Program-made: the position numbers and the translations under genes
Notes under the pieces: generated by a model
What the model was told of the DNA's origin: nothing
The model's input: only the letters and a program-made list of their open reading frames with translations
Databases searched by the model: none
Source of the DNA: Fragilaria crotonensis
Taxonomy: Eukaryota; Bacillariophyta; Fragilariophyceae; Fragilariales; Fragilariaceae
Direction: 5' to 3'
DNA length: 32,016 nt
Assembly (NCBI GenBank): GCA_022925895.1
Contig: JAKSYS010000701.1
Span: 1 to 32,016 of the forward strand
Part shown: positions 1 through 9,261 of the stretch, in pieces
Position numbering within the stretch: the first letter of the stretch is position 1
Layout: every line of letters starts with the position of its first letter

Positions 1-60
1 GGTTTGTCACAGAACAAACAACAAGAAACTGACTTGTTTTGTTATCACTTGTTGGAAACA

Positions 61-494
61 GCGGAATTGGTACATGGACTGATGAGGACAACAACCTACC
101 CGTAAGTTACACTATGATACTAAATGAAATGAAAACCACATCCTAACTTCTGACCAATCTTTGCAATACATGTTCGCACACCACTTTACACATTCTCCAG
201 GAACAAGGGTGCTCAAGTGATAATGGGGAGGCTGTGGTTGGTCACAGGTGGGAATGAGGAAATACGATGAATTATACATGGCCATCAAGAATGATAGAAA
301 GAAATCAACCACCCCAACATTCAACCAGGAACTACTTAAAATGTTTCTGTCCAGAAGGAAAAAGGAGTCTGGCCGGGGGGTCAGGAAACAATTTGATGAC
401 AAGGGTAAGAAACGCCCACACAAGTGCATTGATGTATTTGACGAGGACTCTGATGAGGAGGATGATAACTACTCCAGTCATCTTGCTCCTGAAC
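61..494 (+). pseudogene. Tail of a small lysine/acid-rich gene, cut by Element A
   Basis: I do not recognise this gene. An open frame at 248-494 encodes a basic stretch (RKYDELYMAIKND, then KKR clusters) followed by an acidic run (DEDSDEEDD). A consensus splice donor GTAAGT at 102 and an acceptor ending CACAG at 247 would join it in frame to 61-101 (GTWTDEDNN), which faintly recalls a SANT/Myb start; that join is inference. Element A is inserted at 494/495. Reading across the insertion with one target copy removed, the frame continues 13 codons (LVYSELKVEAV) to a stop at 12299-12301. So the element probably landed just before the end of an existing reading frame. The ORF is short and composition-biased, so chance is possible. 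Confidence 0.35.
491..494. repeat. Target-site duplication of Element A, left copy
   Basis: GAAC here is repeated at 12263-12266 directly outside the other LTR. A fifth base (T) can be added if the shared LTR edge base is counted as target. Confidence 0.65.
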
Positions 495-895
495 TGTGAG
501 ACCCTCCCTAGTACGGCGGCTCCACAAACAGTGACTCGCTTGGGAGTCGGGTTAGGACAAAGCCGTCGCAATGAAGAGGAACGAACGCAGAAGCAAGAAG
601 GCACGACGCGTGGCGATGTCGATATCGAACGTGTGATGGGTGATGTGTTGGCGTTCGTGTTGTGGCTAAGTATATCCTTCGGCCTCTTCACCTTACGATC
701 AAATGGACCGGCAAGAATGCGATTGAGGGAATAAAGGATTATATTAGAAGTTGTGTGCCGATGGAGTACATCGCCTTAAGCTAAATTAGTCGGAGTTGCG
801 CATTTGATAGCGCATCAGCATCGACCGTAGATAGTCGACCGTGCGCAGTAGACAGTAGCACGGTGTCATGGAGATATATAGAATATGCACTGACA
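495..895 (-). repeat. Element A 3' LTR
   Basis: The 401 bp copy begins TGTCAGTGCATATTC and ends TCTCACA in element sense. It matches 11863-12262 except for a C indel near 507, a two-base indel near 608, an A/G change near 629, one missing C near 692 and one missing G near 773. A TGT...ACA boundary fits an LTR. Confidence 0.92.
683..755 (-). promoter_or_regulatory. Conserved LTR core block, Element A left LTR
   Basis: In element sense this block runs CACAACTTC, an AT-rich spacer, CTCAATCGCATTCTTGCCGG, then GATCGTAAGGTGAAGAGG. The same order and spacing occur in the LTRs of B and C, whose surrounding sequence differs. It is the best candidate for the core promoter or transcript start region; that role is inference. 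Confidence 0.5.
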
Positions 896-1400
896 CACTC
901 CCATTGTGAGCATAGGTCGCAATGAGCAAACAGAAGTGCATCGGGAAGAGAAGAGAGATTAGGCGACATTGGTGCCCAGGGAGCGCCATAGTGACCCATG
1001 AGACGACGGACATGACGATGGTGCAAGGTGGAGCCGAGTGACTTTGTCAAGGAGTCCGCAGAATTGACGACGCCAGGGATATGAGAGAGAACAATTTCTC
1101 CATTAGCCTTCCATTCTTGCAGAGCGAAGTGCTGAATGTCGATATGGCGCGCACGTGGCGTTGGACGACTTGCGTTCACCATGAGGATGGCAGCGGCGTT
1201 ATCTTCAAACAGGGTCGTCGGTTCGAGCTGTGGATAACCGAGTTCGAGAAGTATGGACCGCAAGTATTTCGCAATCTTGGCGGCGTGAACGGCAGCGAGG
1301 AATTCCGCCTCAGTGGAACTCGTGGAGACCGTCGATTGTATCTTGGATTTATACGCCAAGGGACCACCGCCGAGCATGAAAACGAGACCGGTGATTGAGC
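781..1400 (-). pseudogene. pol: Element A pol: RNase H and C-terminus
   Basis: This is the copia RNase H domain, which removes RNA from the RNA:DNA hybrid during reverse transcription. Seen in the translation: STSSTEAEFLAAV (catalytic E), FEDNAAAILM (D) and NSADSLTKSLG (last D), then the family C-terminal GHYGAPW. The first acidic motif, GYVDAAHATDL, is in another frame at about 1425-1450, so a frame change lies near 1380-1400. The open frame runs on through the polypurine tract and into the 3' LTR, stopping at 781-783; the last 37 or so codons are therefore LTR sequence. The domain assignment is firm; the gene is broken. Confidence 0.85.
896..906 (-). other. Polypurine tract of Element A
   Basis: In element sense the tract is CAATGGGAGTG, immediately 5' of the 3' LTR. 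It is where plus-strand DNA synthesis would be primed. It lies at the end of a pre-tract block (to 943) containing GCACTTCTGTTTGCTCATTG, which is shared with B and C. Confidence 0.8.
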
Positions 1401-2570
1401 GACGGTAGTCAGATCGGTAGCGTGCGCGGCATCCACGTATCCGGCGAGTTCGGTAGGCGACTGTGGTTGCGGGAAAACAGGAGAGATGGATCGGATGGCA
1501 GAGGTTGGAAAACGCCGGGCGGAAGCGATGTAATGAGAGTGCGTCGCCAATAGAACAAACCCCAATTTTTCGTCATACGAAGATATCGCGCTACGCGTCG
1601 TAGGGCATCGTAGTGGACTTTAGCCGGATGATCGGAGAAACGAGCGAGCGTTGTGACTGCATATCCAATGTCCGGTCGAGCGACGACATATGTAAATTAA
1701 CGCGCCCAGGACACTTCGGTAGGAAAACCCAGCAGCCGTTTCAAGGTCACGGGATTCGGCAGTGTCATCACGAGGCGCAGTGGCGTAATCATCAAACATT
1801 TGTTGTGTTGTTGATGCGGCAAGAGGTTCAATTGGCTTCGTCAGCCTCACGTGATCCGGAAGATGACCAACCATAGTGCGCGAGCAGTTTGTCGATGTAA
1901 GACTCGCATGTGATCTTGATATATCGATCACATTGTTCGACGTCGACGCCATTGAAAGAATCCAAAACACCTTCGTCACGAAGATCGATACCGTCCTCAG
2001 AGCAGATGATGCGCACAAGGTCTCTGATCGCGTCGGGATTGACACAACCGATGGCCAAGTCATCGACTTGGCGACAGATGAGCATGCGATGGCCTTTGTA
2101 GACGCCTTGGTAGAGACTTCGCTCATGGGTTGTTGAAGTGAAGCCATGACGAGCGATGACGGAATTCACAAACTTCTCCCAAAGCGCGCCAGATTCCGGA
2201 TGACCTTGAAGGGCATGTTGGACAGGGAGCACCATGTCACGAGAGATGGCAACCTCGTATCGAGCAAGATACCAATCGGCATACTGGTCGTCGATGACAA
2301 CGAAAGTCGGTTGATTCGGTGGCGGTGAGTTCGCGTATGCGTTCGTTGCATCCACTTTTAAACTGACGAAGCCCTCGTGGGCACACAAGGCAAAGAAAAG
2401 ACGCATGCAAGGTTGTTCGATACAACTAGAGTAGGTGTTAGCCAACTTTAGTTGAGGTGCCGCACGAGGGGATCCGTCGCAACAGTTTCTCGCCTTGCGA
2501 GTGCCATCACCTTTGATGGCGTAGTTCCAATGTTGACGAAGGACAATCGCATCTTTTGGTGCGGGGACAG
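1400..2570 (-). pseudogene. pol: Element A pol: reverse transcriptase, frame-broken
   Basis: This is copia-type reverse transcriptase (RVT_2 family). It shows VDATNAYANSPPP with the first catalytic Asp, a palm/fingers region with LQGHPESGALWEKF, and RQVDDLAIG, the polymerase box with Q in place of the usual Y; I recall that box as normal for diatom copia elements. The start of the domain (RQHWNYAIKGDGTRKA, then CDGSPR) is readable only after a frame change near 2569 in GGTGCCCTGTCCCC, best explained by loss of one base. A second change near 1845 moves reading into the stretch with KPIEPLAASTTQQM and FSYRSVLGALIY. It cannot make an intact enzyme as read. Confidence 0.85.
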
Positions 2571-4222
2571 GGCACCATACATTTCCTGCTTTGCCATTGA
2601 GTCAAGCTGTTTGAATTCAGCAGCTTGCCACTCTTTCCAATTGGGAAGACGTCGGAGTTTACGTCGCGTGAAACTCCCAAGGCCTTGTTCTTCGGATGTT
2701 CCATGAGTCGTTGTGTTGAGCGATCGCAGCAGAAGCTGTACATGGTCATCATCGAGTTCGTCGGTATTGTCATGACGAGCGACATCATTGTCGATGGACT
2801 CTGCCGTCGAAGGTGAAGAGTTGATCGACGAGATGGTACGAAGCTGATCAACCGACAGATGAAGCGGCTGGTCGAGATGTCGATCGGTGACGGGGATGTA
2901 TCGGTCGGGAGCGAACACGATCTTGAAGGACGGTGCGTCGGAAGCCACAGCGGCGTGGAGAGCATCCAGGATGGACGCCGCGGTGAACACGGCCACGTCG
3001 TTGATTGAAACGACGAAGGCGCCGATATACTTTCGACGAACATTTCGGATCCGAGAGGCAGTGGTGTTTGGTATTACTCCAGAGACAAAGCCTCGTTTCC
3101 GAATATGACATTCTTTGATCTCGAAGCCGAGGCTGGGATGCTCACAAGAAATGTGAGGGGACAGTTCATCGAGGCGGTCGAAAGGATCGTCGGAAACATC
3201 CAAGTTGAGGAGCGGGAGGTCTAAACGATCAGGTTCGATGACGCCATCGTCGGCCAGGTTCCGTAGAAGCTTTACGTTCGGAGGCGGCTCACTAAGATCG
3301 TTCATTCCTTCGTCGAAGCGCGCATGGGTGGCAGTCTTGACGGTTGAGCTGGCAAGGTCGAAGTAGTACATGACCTTCAGGGAGCGCGAGTAGCCAAGGA
3401 AGGTGCCGAGTCGAGAGTTGGGAACGACGCGACCGTAGCGAGCGGTTGTTGGGCGCACGTGCATACGACATCCGAATGTCCGAAGCTTTGCCAGGTTGGG
3501 GAGCGGAGCGCCACACATTTCGTATGGGCTCGACGGTCGGTCGCCATGGGGAACAAAGTTGTAGAGTCGGATGTAATGGTAGAATGCATATGGCCAGAAG
3601 TTTGGTTGTAGATTCGCGCCAGAAAGCATGGCACGAAGTGCATCGCCGATTGTCTGGTGTGGTCGTTCGCCAGGTCCATTTTGGTGTGACGAGTCGGGAC
3701 CAGTAAGCTCAACTGCGTAGCCAAAGTTCGCAAAGGTACGGTGAATGTCGCGACATTTGCCGAGTTCGCCACCCCCATCCATGCGAACATACTTGTCTGG
3801 ACAATTAGGAGCATTGCTGGCAAGCCAGCTATTGATCCAATCGACGGGAGGAGCCTTTGTTGGGAAGGCACGACCGAATATACGGCCACTGAAGTGGTCG
3901 GTCAGTAGGACATAGCACGTCTCACCGTTGAGGCCGACGAGAGTGTTGTGTCGGATTGAATCGCGGCTCTTTTGGACCATGAAACCAAAGTCGATTGACA
4001 GGCCTTGGTTGCAAGTTGTCGCCCGCATTGTGGTCCCTGTTCCTTTGGAGTCTTCCGAAGCTTAGCGGCAAGGCAGATGGGACATTCTTCGAGCTCCGTC
4101 GGGAGCTTGAATTGTGGCATTCCTTTTACAAACCGGTGCATTTCTGATAAACGCCGGAAATTTATGTGTCCAAGGCGTTGATGCCACAGCATTCGCAAGG
4201 CCGAGCGGCTGAGGGATCGCAC
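2570..4222 (-). pseudogene. pol: Element A pol: integrase, frame-broken
   Basis: The integrase joins element cDNA to host DNA. The zinc-binding head is at 3950-4222 (LWHQRLGHINFRRL followed by ECPIC, an HHCC finger). After a frame change near 4030 the catalytic core follows in one long open frame (2448-4028): SIDFGFM (D), RMDGGGEL (D) and NGPGERPHQTIG (E), with 36 residues between the second D and the E. The stretch FGCRMHVRPTT to LGTFLGYS is the usual end of the core in copia polyproteins. The rest of the frame is a low-conservation linker to RT. It is the longest surviving part of Element A's pol. Confidence 0.85.
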
Positions 4223-5115
4223 GACGTATGCTTCCTGGTGGTTCGGCGAGAATTCCGGAGGTCTTCGTCGGTGTCCAAGATGTCAGGACGTTCGGTAATG
4301 ATGTCCTGGTAATCGATTGTAATTCAATTCCTGCGGGAGCCATCCCATACCCATAGATGTAGGGCCTTGCGTTACCGTCAGGTGAAACGGGCAACAGGCC
4401 TAACGGTGGGTCCAGGGCAGGTGGAGAATGGCATGCGGTGCAAGTCATGCCGTCGGTCGGATCGAGGATCGTGGCGGCAGTGGCAGGTGCATGTTCCGTG
4501 CATAGTTTCGAACGAGGACTTGATCCGAAGGGAGCGGAGCCAGATGGGCTTCGGGCGACGGAGCAATCAAGGCTTCGGTGAACGTCAAACCTCCTCGACT
4601 TGCCGTCGGTTGCAAGATAATGTAGATGTCTTGCGAACTTCGGAGGCGATTCGGGAAGTGAATATGTCCGATGCTCTCGGTGAAGCTTGACATGTGGTAT
4701 CCATCGGTGCCCAGCTGCTTCGAAATGGCTGCGTGCGAAATAATGATGCCTGGAATTGTGGGAGTGTAGTACGTCCGAATGAACACGGACGATGGGCCTC
4801 CGGCATTTCCACGATTATCCACTGGTACACACAAGAAACCGACGCCGACAGGTTGGTGCGCGTGATGACCGGCATCAAAGAGGCGGACGTTTGTGCGGCG
4901 GAGTGGACGATAAGCAAACAAAGGTGGCGATCGTTGGCAGTGCAAGCCATGGATCCGTTGTCAGCATGTGCGAACGAGAGTTGGCGGGCACGATCATATG
5001 TCTCGGCCAACCGACGAAGCAGGATGGGATCGGGAGCAACGTCGAGACGGACGGTGTCGGACGTGGGAAGGGCAGGAAGCACGTCGGCAACTGAAATGGA
5101 GATCGAATTGACGTT
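4223..5115 (-). pseudogene. pol: Element A protease and linker to integrase, frame-broken
   Basis: The retropepsin that would cut Gag-Pol lies here in three frames. Upstream, VADVLPALPTSDTV to FAHADNGSM reads in one frame (about 4960-5110). ADNGSM stands where the family has D-S/T-G-A, so the catalytic Asp is kept but the next residue is Asn. A change near 4915 leads to FAYRPLRRTNVRLFDAGHHA and then YYTPTIPGIIISHAAISKQLG and MSSFTESIGHIHFPNR (4445-4915). Another near 4445 leads to a linker ending GYGMAPAGIELQSITRTSLP, followed by the integrase finger. The Asn may reflect decay; it should not be read as a working variant. Confidence 0.7.
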
Positions 5116-6150
5116 GGGGCTTCGAAACAGGCTTCAAAGTCGACTTCGTCTTCAGCGGTGGCACGGAGCGAATTCTGTTGATATCCCACGAGATCTTCTT
5201 TGTCGCCGTCGTCGTCGTCGTCGTTGGTGGCGGCGACGTCGATGTTGGCGGGTTCATCCTCCAAGATGCGATGCATTACTCGATTGTTGGCGCCAAGAGG
5301 TGGACGGTTGCGGGTGTTGGCAGAGTTCAGACGGCTGCGAAATTGTTTGTGTGAATTCGCAATCTGAGCCTTGAGCTGGGGATTGCGTTGTGCTAATCCT
5401 TCAGCGACGATATAATCCACAAAACGGTTGCAATCTTCCAGCTTGTGACCCGGGAGTTGGCAGCCAAGGCAAACGGAAGACGCATCTTGGTTTTGAGAGA
5501 TAGCCCGAACCATGAGATTGATTTCCTCATCGTCGAGGGTGGCGTCTGACGTCGACGACGAGAAATCCGGCGACGCGGTTTCGATCCTCCGGATGATGGA
5601 CGTCGGCGTTCTTCCTGACGGCGGATGCTGCGAGGATGGTGGGTCGCGGCCAATCTCGGAGGCATACTCGACGAAAGTCGTCGCGAGTTGCGCCAACGAA
5701 AGTTTGAACGGAAGCGTGCCGTCGAGGCCGGTGCGCTTGTCGCGTTCGACTAAACGTCGGATCTCGGGACGCCATTCGGACGTCAAATTGCGGACAGATA
5801 GATCGAGGGCCTCCGATTCGGTGTGCGAGTGGCTTGGCGCTCGCGTACCATGAAGTCTTGAAGCCGGCGGATGTACAAGCTGAATGTCTCCGTTCGTCGT
5901 TGGCGGGGAATTTCGCTTGCGGTCGAGAAGACTGAATGCAACAGGGGATGGTGGAGGCGAAATAGGAGTAGATAGCATGGTATCCCGCCTGCGGTGGGCA
6001 TCCTTCAACAGCGCCATGCTCCGGGAGCCATTGGGGAATGTGGAGTCCTGGCTCAAAGCAGTGTAGATCAGACCGGACATGAAGGAATCTTTCTCGGACG
6101 GAAGCAGGAGCCAAGTCCACCAAGCACCGTGGATTTCGTCTTCCTTGCGG
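4875..6150 (-). pseudogene. gag: Element A gag, C-terminal part with zinc knuckle
   Basis: This is the capsid/nucleocapsid part of Gag. The frame reads DSFMSGLIYTALSQDSTFPNGSRSM and on to a CCHC knuckle at about 5428-5475 (CLGCQLPGHKLEDC, C-x2-C-x4-H-x4-C), which binds RNA in such proteins. An acidic run (NDDDDDGDKED) follows at about 5200. It is joined to the upstream gag frame by a one-base frame change near 6150 (TCCGCAAGG, most simply one C lost from CCC) and leaves the correct frame again near 5105-5125, where the protease begins. Confidence 0.8.
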
Positions 6151-6741
6151 ATTCATACATCGGGCACCACACTCCCCATTGTAAGCATGTGGAACAAAAG
6201 AGTTTGAACCAGTGCACGAACGAATCATTTTTGGATGAGTCGAATCTTGGGAAGCTAGCCTTACGAAAATCTTTGAACTTGACCTCGCCATACATGAATT
6301 GACTCATGTAATCTTCGTAGGATTCGGCGCCGAAGGTGACCTCTGCAGAGAAAGGATGCATACGTGTAGGTGTCCGAGTCAAATTACCACCAGTTGTGCG
6401 TGGGCGAGCCGCCGAATTGAAGAGGGGGCGAGGTTCCGGGGGAGTGTGGAACCGTCCAGCAGTGATCGGAGGGCCGTGTCCGCTTGTTGGGCGAGTGTCC
6501 ACCGGTTGTCCACGGAAAGTGGGAAGTGCAGCCGTGGAGTCGGCTATCTCAACGTCCTCGACGGGCGGTGCGATTTCCTCGTTCATGCCGGGTGCGGTCT
6601 CGTTGATAGGGGCGTCCATCGGGGCAGACGTATCAACCACCGAAGGAGGGCCCTGGCGCGAGCGATGAGATCGACTCTCGTGAGTGCTCTGGGAAGATGC
6701 AGAGGATCCCGGCGGCTTTGGGATGTCGATATCCGGAAGTA
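6150..6741 (-). pseudogene. gag: Element A gag, middle part
   Basis: The minus-strand frame starts exactly at the Element B insertion point (6741/6742) and runs through a Pro/Ala-rich stretch and TFGAESYEDYMSQFMYG to WFKLFCSTCLQWGVWCPMYE, the conserved capsid segment of this copia clade. It is in frame with gag codons at 11318-11684 once B and one target copy are removed: the codons for RFLL on one side continue as PDIDIPKPPG on the other. The apparent start at 6640 is not a real start; this is an internal exon-like piece of one split gene. Confidence 0.8.
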
Positions 6742-6746
6742 GGAAG
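6742..6746. repeat. Target-site duplication of Element B, left copy
   Basis: GGAAG occurs here and at 11318-11322, immediately outside both LTRs of B. Five bases is the usual copia target size. Confidence 0.92.
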
Positions 6747-7196
6747 TGTCAGTGCATCTTTTCACGCGCTTGTCTCAAGCTACTATTGCCATGCTACAGT
6801 ACGGTACATCCTCCTTACCGTAATCATTGGTACACTGTATCTCTATGGTACTGTTGTATGGCTATACTGACCGGACTACGGTAGTCTAAAAAGGAGTGGA
6901 TCTTCCCACTCCGGTCACAACTTCATCTTAGCTTAAACACTTACCCTCAACTGCATCTTTGCCGGTCTAGGATCGTAAAGGTGAAGAGGGATCGTTTGCT
7001 GCTTTGATACAACACTCTCAATCCTTCCAGAATACTCGCCGCGCGTACGGATACGCTTGTTCTCACTTGTTTCGACTTGTTCTGTCGATCAGCCTCGATC
7101 ATTGTCACTTGAGCGAGTCTTCCCTCCTTCCTTGCGTCTAACCCGCTCCCCGGCGAGCGAGCGTGAACGTAAGGCCTTGGAAAGATTGTTCTAACA
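6747..7196 (+). repeat. Element B 5' LTR
   Basis: The 450 bp LTR begins TGTCAGTGCATC and ends TTCTAACA. It matches 10868-11317 with no difference I can find by eye. Confidence 0.95.
6916..6989 (+). promoter_or_regulatory. Conserved LTR core block, Element B 5' LTR
   Basis: The block runs CACAACTTC, an AT-rich spacer (AGCTTAAACACTTA), CTCAACTGCATCTTTGCCGG, GATCGTAAAGGTGAAGAGG. It aligns with blocks in the LTRs of A and C. A second copy lies at 11037-11110. A promoter role is inference. Confidence 0.5.
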
Positions 7197-7211
7197 GGTT
7201 ATGAGCCCAAA
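7197..7211 (+). other. Primer-binding site of Element B
   Basis: GGTTATGAGCCCAAA directly follows the LTR. Its complement, TTTGGGCTCATAACC, is the anticodon stem-loop of an initiator tRNA-Met (CAT anticodon). Drosophila copia and yeast Ty5 prime from a cleaved half tRNA-iMet in this way. Element A has the same site at 11848-11862. Confidence 0.8.
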
Positions 7212-7370
7212 CTCTGCTAGGGTTAAGGATATATATCCATAAGCAGAGAACGTGATCCTACGCACTTCTTAACTGATGCACGCACACACCTCAGGCGCAA
7301 CCGGGTCAGCTTTAAGTAACTCAGCGATCCGACTTGCAGATTCACGAATCTAACATCGATTGCCATTCCT

Positions 7371-8576
7371 ATGTCGGACGCCGGGGAGATCCAGTACCCG
7401 AATAACCGTGTGTTGCTCACGGTCGACATTGAGGATTGTCCATTGGTAGAGTTCCCCCTCTGTCAACTTTTTGATTTTGCGACTTCAACTATTGTTGATG
7501 ATTACCTTGAGGTGTTGCAAAATTATGTTACGCAAGTTATCGAAGATACGACATGGCTTGACAAGCAATGCATGTCGCGTCTACTCAGCACTGAATTTGG
7601 GGTGTTCCACCGCGTGGACGATGGATCCATCTATTCATCGCGCCAACCAGCATTACAGAGGCGGATTATTCGGACACTACGGAGCTGCGGCGGAAGTCAT
7701 CGTCCATTGGAAATTCAACTTTTCATTCGTTTTCTGCTTCCCGACACCCACCTTCCTCCATGCAGAACAAAATTCCCTGTGACCATTCCCGACGGTATTG
7801 CCGCCCCCGGTTTGCATTCCAGTGGAGCTGTCGTTCAGGCAGATTGCGAGAGTCCATCCATCAGCAGCATGCTGTCTCCTGTCAAGGAGGACTCCGATGT
7901 CGCTCTATGGGCTGCCTTCAGTGTCACCGTTGCTCCCAGCAGCCCTGACTTTGTTTTGTTTTCCAATGGTGAGAACCAGGCTAAGCACAGCGACAGCCAC
8001 GGCATCCAACATGAGGCGGGTGGTTACATAGAAAACCCTATGACTGGAACCGAGGTTCATGATACTTCCCCCATGCGTGCTATTTCTCACCGAACTACAA
8101 TCCACGCCCATTTCCAACGTGCTGGAGACGACACGACGCCACCCGACGGAGATATTGCACAGACACAAACGAGCTGTGTTGCCGACGCCGTTTCCCCGCA
8201 TGCGGTGTTTGCCGCAGGGATGCAGTGCCTGCCGTCTATCTGGAATGTACCAGTTATGTCTGTGAGGGATGTTGTCGCGACACGAGCGTGTTCTGGGCGA
8301 ACTGCCATCGCAGCGGTTGACACAACGCCCAACCGTGGTATTGCTATTTCACTGTTGATCTTGACTGCTGTATTGTTCCTGTCCCCATCACTCCCTACTG
8401 GTGGCACTTGGACTGCTGATCAGGCTGTCGTTGCATGCCTCATGTTCTCGAAATGGCTGCTGATGAATCGGCTACTGCTCCCCATCAACATGCGGTTTCA
8501 ACCGATCGATCGTGGCCGCCACACGATGCCCATGTCTGTTTCCAGCCGATTTGGACAGTTTGTTAACACTTCTTGA
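7371..8576 (+). CDS. Gag-like protein of Element B (401 aa)
   Basis: The ORF opens at an ATG 160 bp past the primer site. Residues 1 to about 125 align by eye with the N-terminus of A's gag: both have a DA-E-QY opening, D-I-DCP-E-PL, LEDTTWL or IEDTTWL, PALQR and IRFLL. Downstream the two differ: B lacks the WCPMYE capsid segment and the CCHC knuckle, so this is not a full nucleocapsid. Residues about 323-341 are hydrophobic (IAISLLILTAVLFL), possibly by chance. Near the C-terminus is RFQPIDRGR, whose DNA recurs twice in Element C. The role may be Gag-like co-assembly or none; only the N-terminal homology is secure. Confidence 0.7.
   Translation: MSDAGEIQYPNNRVLLTVDIEDCPLVEFPLCQLFDFATSTIVDDYLEVLQNYVTQVIEDTTWLDKQCMSRLLSTEFGVFHRVDDGSIYSSRQPALQRRIIRTLRSCGGSHRPLEIQLFIRFLLPDTHLPPCRTKFPVTIPDGIAAPGLHSSGAVVQADCESPSISSMLSPVKEDSDVALWAAFSVTVAPSSPDFVLFSNGENQAKHSDSHGIQHEAGGYIENPMTGTEVHDTSPMRAISHRTTIHAHFQRAGDDTTPPDGDIAQTQTSCVADAVSPHAVFAAGMQCLPSIWNVPVMSVRDVVATRACSGRTAIAAVDTTPNRGIAISLLILTAVLFLSPSLPTGGTWTADQAVVACLMFSKWLLMNRLLLPINMRFQPIDRGRHTMPMSVSSRFGQFVNTS
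8490..8518 (+). repeat. IDRGR box, copy in Element B
   Basis: ATGCGGTTTCAACC followed by GATCGATCGTGGCCG. Two related copies lie on the minus strand of Element C (26075-26103 and 27243-27271). Changes fall partly at third codon positions, so the protein string IDRGR is kept. Confidence 0.55.
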
Positions 8577-8610
8577 CCCAACGAATGTTGATGACGCTCG
8601 TCTAATCCTG

Positions 8611-8668
8611 GTGCTATCCTTCTTGCTCATTGTGTCCCCTCTCTACCAGTGCATACAATGGGGGACTG
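8611..8668 (+). repeat. Pol-end/polypurine module 1 in Element B
   Basis: It contains CTTCTTGCTCATTG and, after a CT-rich gap, CAATGGGGGACTG. The order and spacing match the true 3' end module at 10813-10867. Confidence 0.55.
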
Positions 8669-9193
8669 TGTAGGACACCGCATTGACGTCACGTTTCCAA
8701 TGTTGATTCCAACCATTAGTTTCTTGAATGCAGACCTGGTTCTTGGCCAATTCGGTCCAACAGGGATCGATACCTGAGCTTGACCTCTGTGGGATCTTTG
8801 TCGTGGTGATGGAATTTTCTGAAGACTGGGTGATGTTTTTCTATGGGAGGTGTGGAAATGTCTGCATTATCGGTCAGCCATATGCCCATGCCCAGGCCCA
8901 CTGCAATGCTGTACCCATTTTGCCTTCGCATCAGCCTGACGGAACCGTTGGAGCCAGTCTCGCACCACCATCTCTTCCCGATTGTTGTGTGAAAACTGTC
9001 TCCTGTGTACTGCGGTTGAAGTATTCCTGTTGTGAGGACACCACATCATCTGCAGGTGCATACTTGGGATGTTACCACTCACGAGTCTCACACCGTGGAA
9101 CTCACGATTGTCACACCGTGCCTTCAACAATTATGGGGCAACCCTTGCTGGTAGCGCGATCAACACTTTGATGGAACCTTTGGTCCCAATGAC

Positions 9194-9261
9194 GATGCAC
9201 CCCTGTTCACTCATTGTTTTCCTTAATGGATGCCAACAAGGGGGGAGTGTGTCTGTGCATC
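9194..9261 (+). repeat. Pol-end/polypurine module 2 in Element B, with LTR-like start
   Basis: GATGCACCCCTGTTCACTCATTG leads to AACAAGGGGGGAGTG at 9235-9249, directly followed by TGTCTGTGCATC at 9250-9261. The last piece differs from the real LTR start (TGTCAGTGCATC) by a single base. Upstream, AATTATGGGGCAACCCTTG (about 9128) echoes the codons for HYGAPW. It looks like a full copy of a 3' end junction inside the element. Confidence 0.6.

Noticed and set aside
4875-6291. Alternative minus-strand frames over gag A (for example 5527-6291)
   Set aside because: Only one frame at a time carries the conserved capsid and CCHC motifs; the others are shadows.
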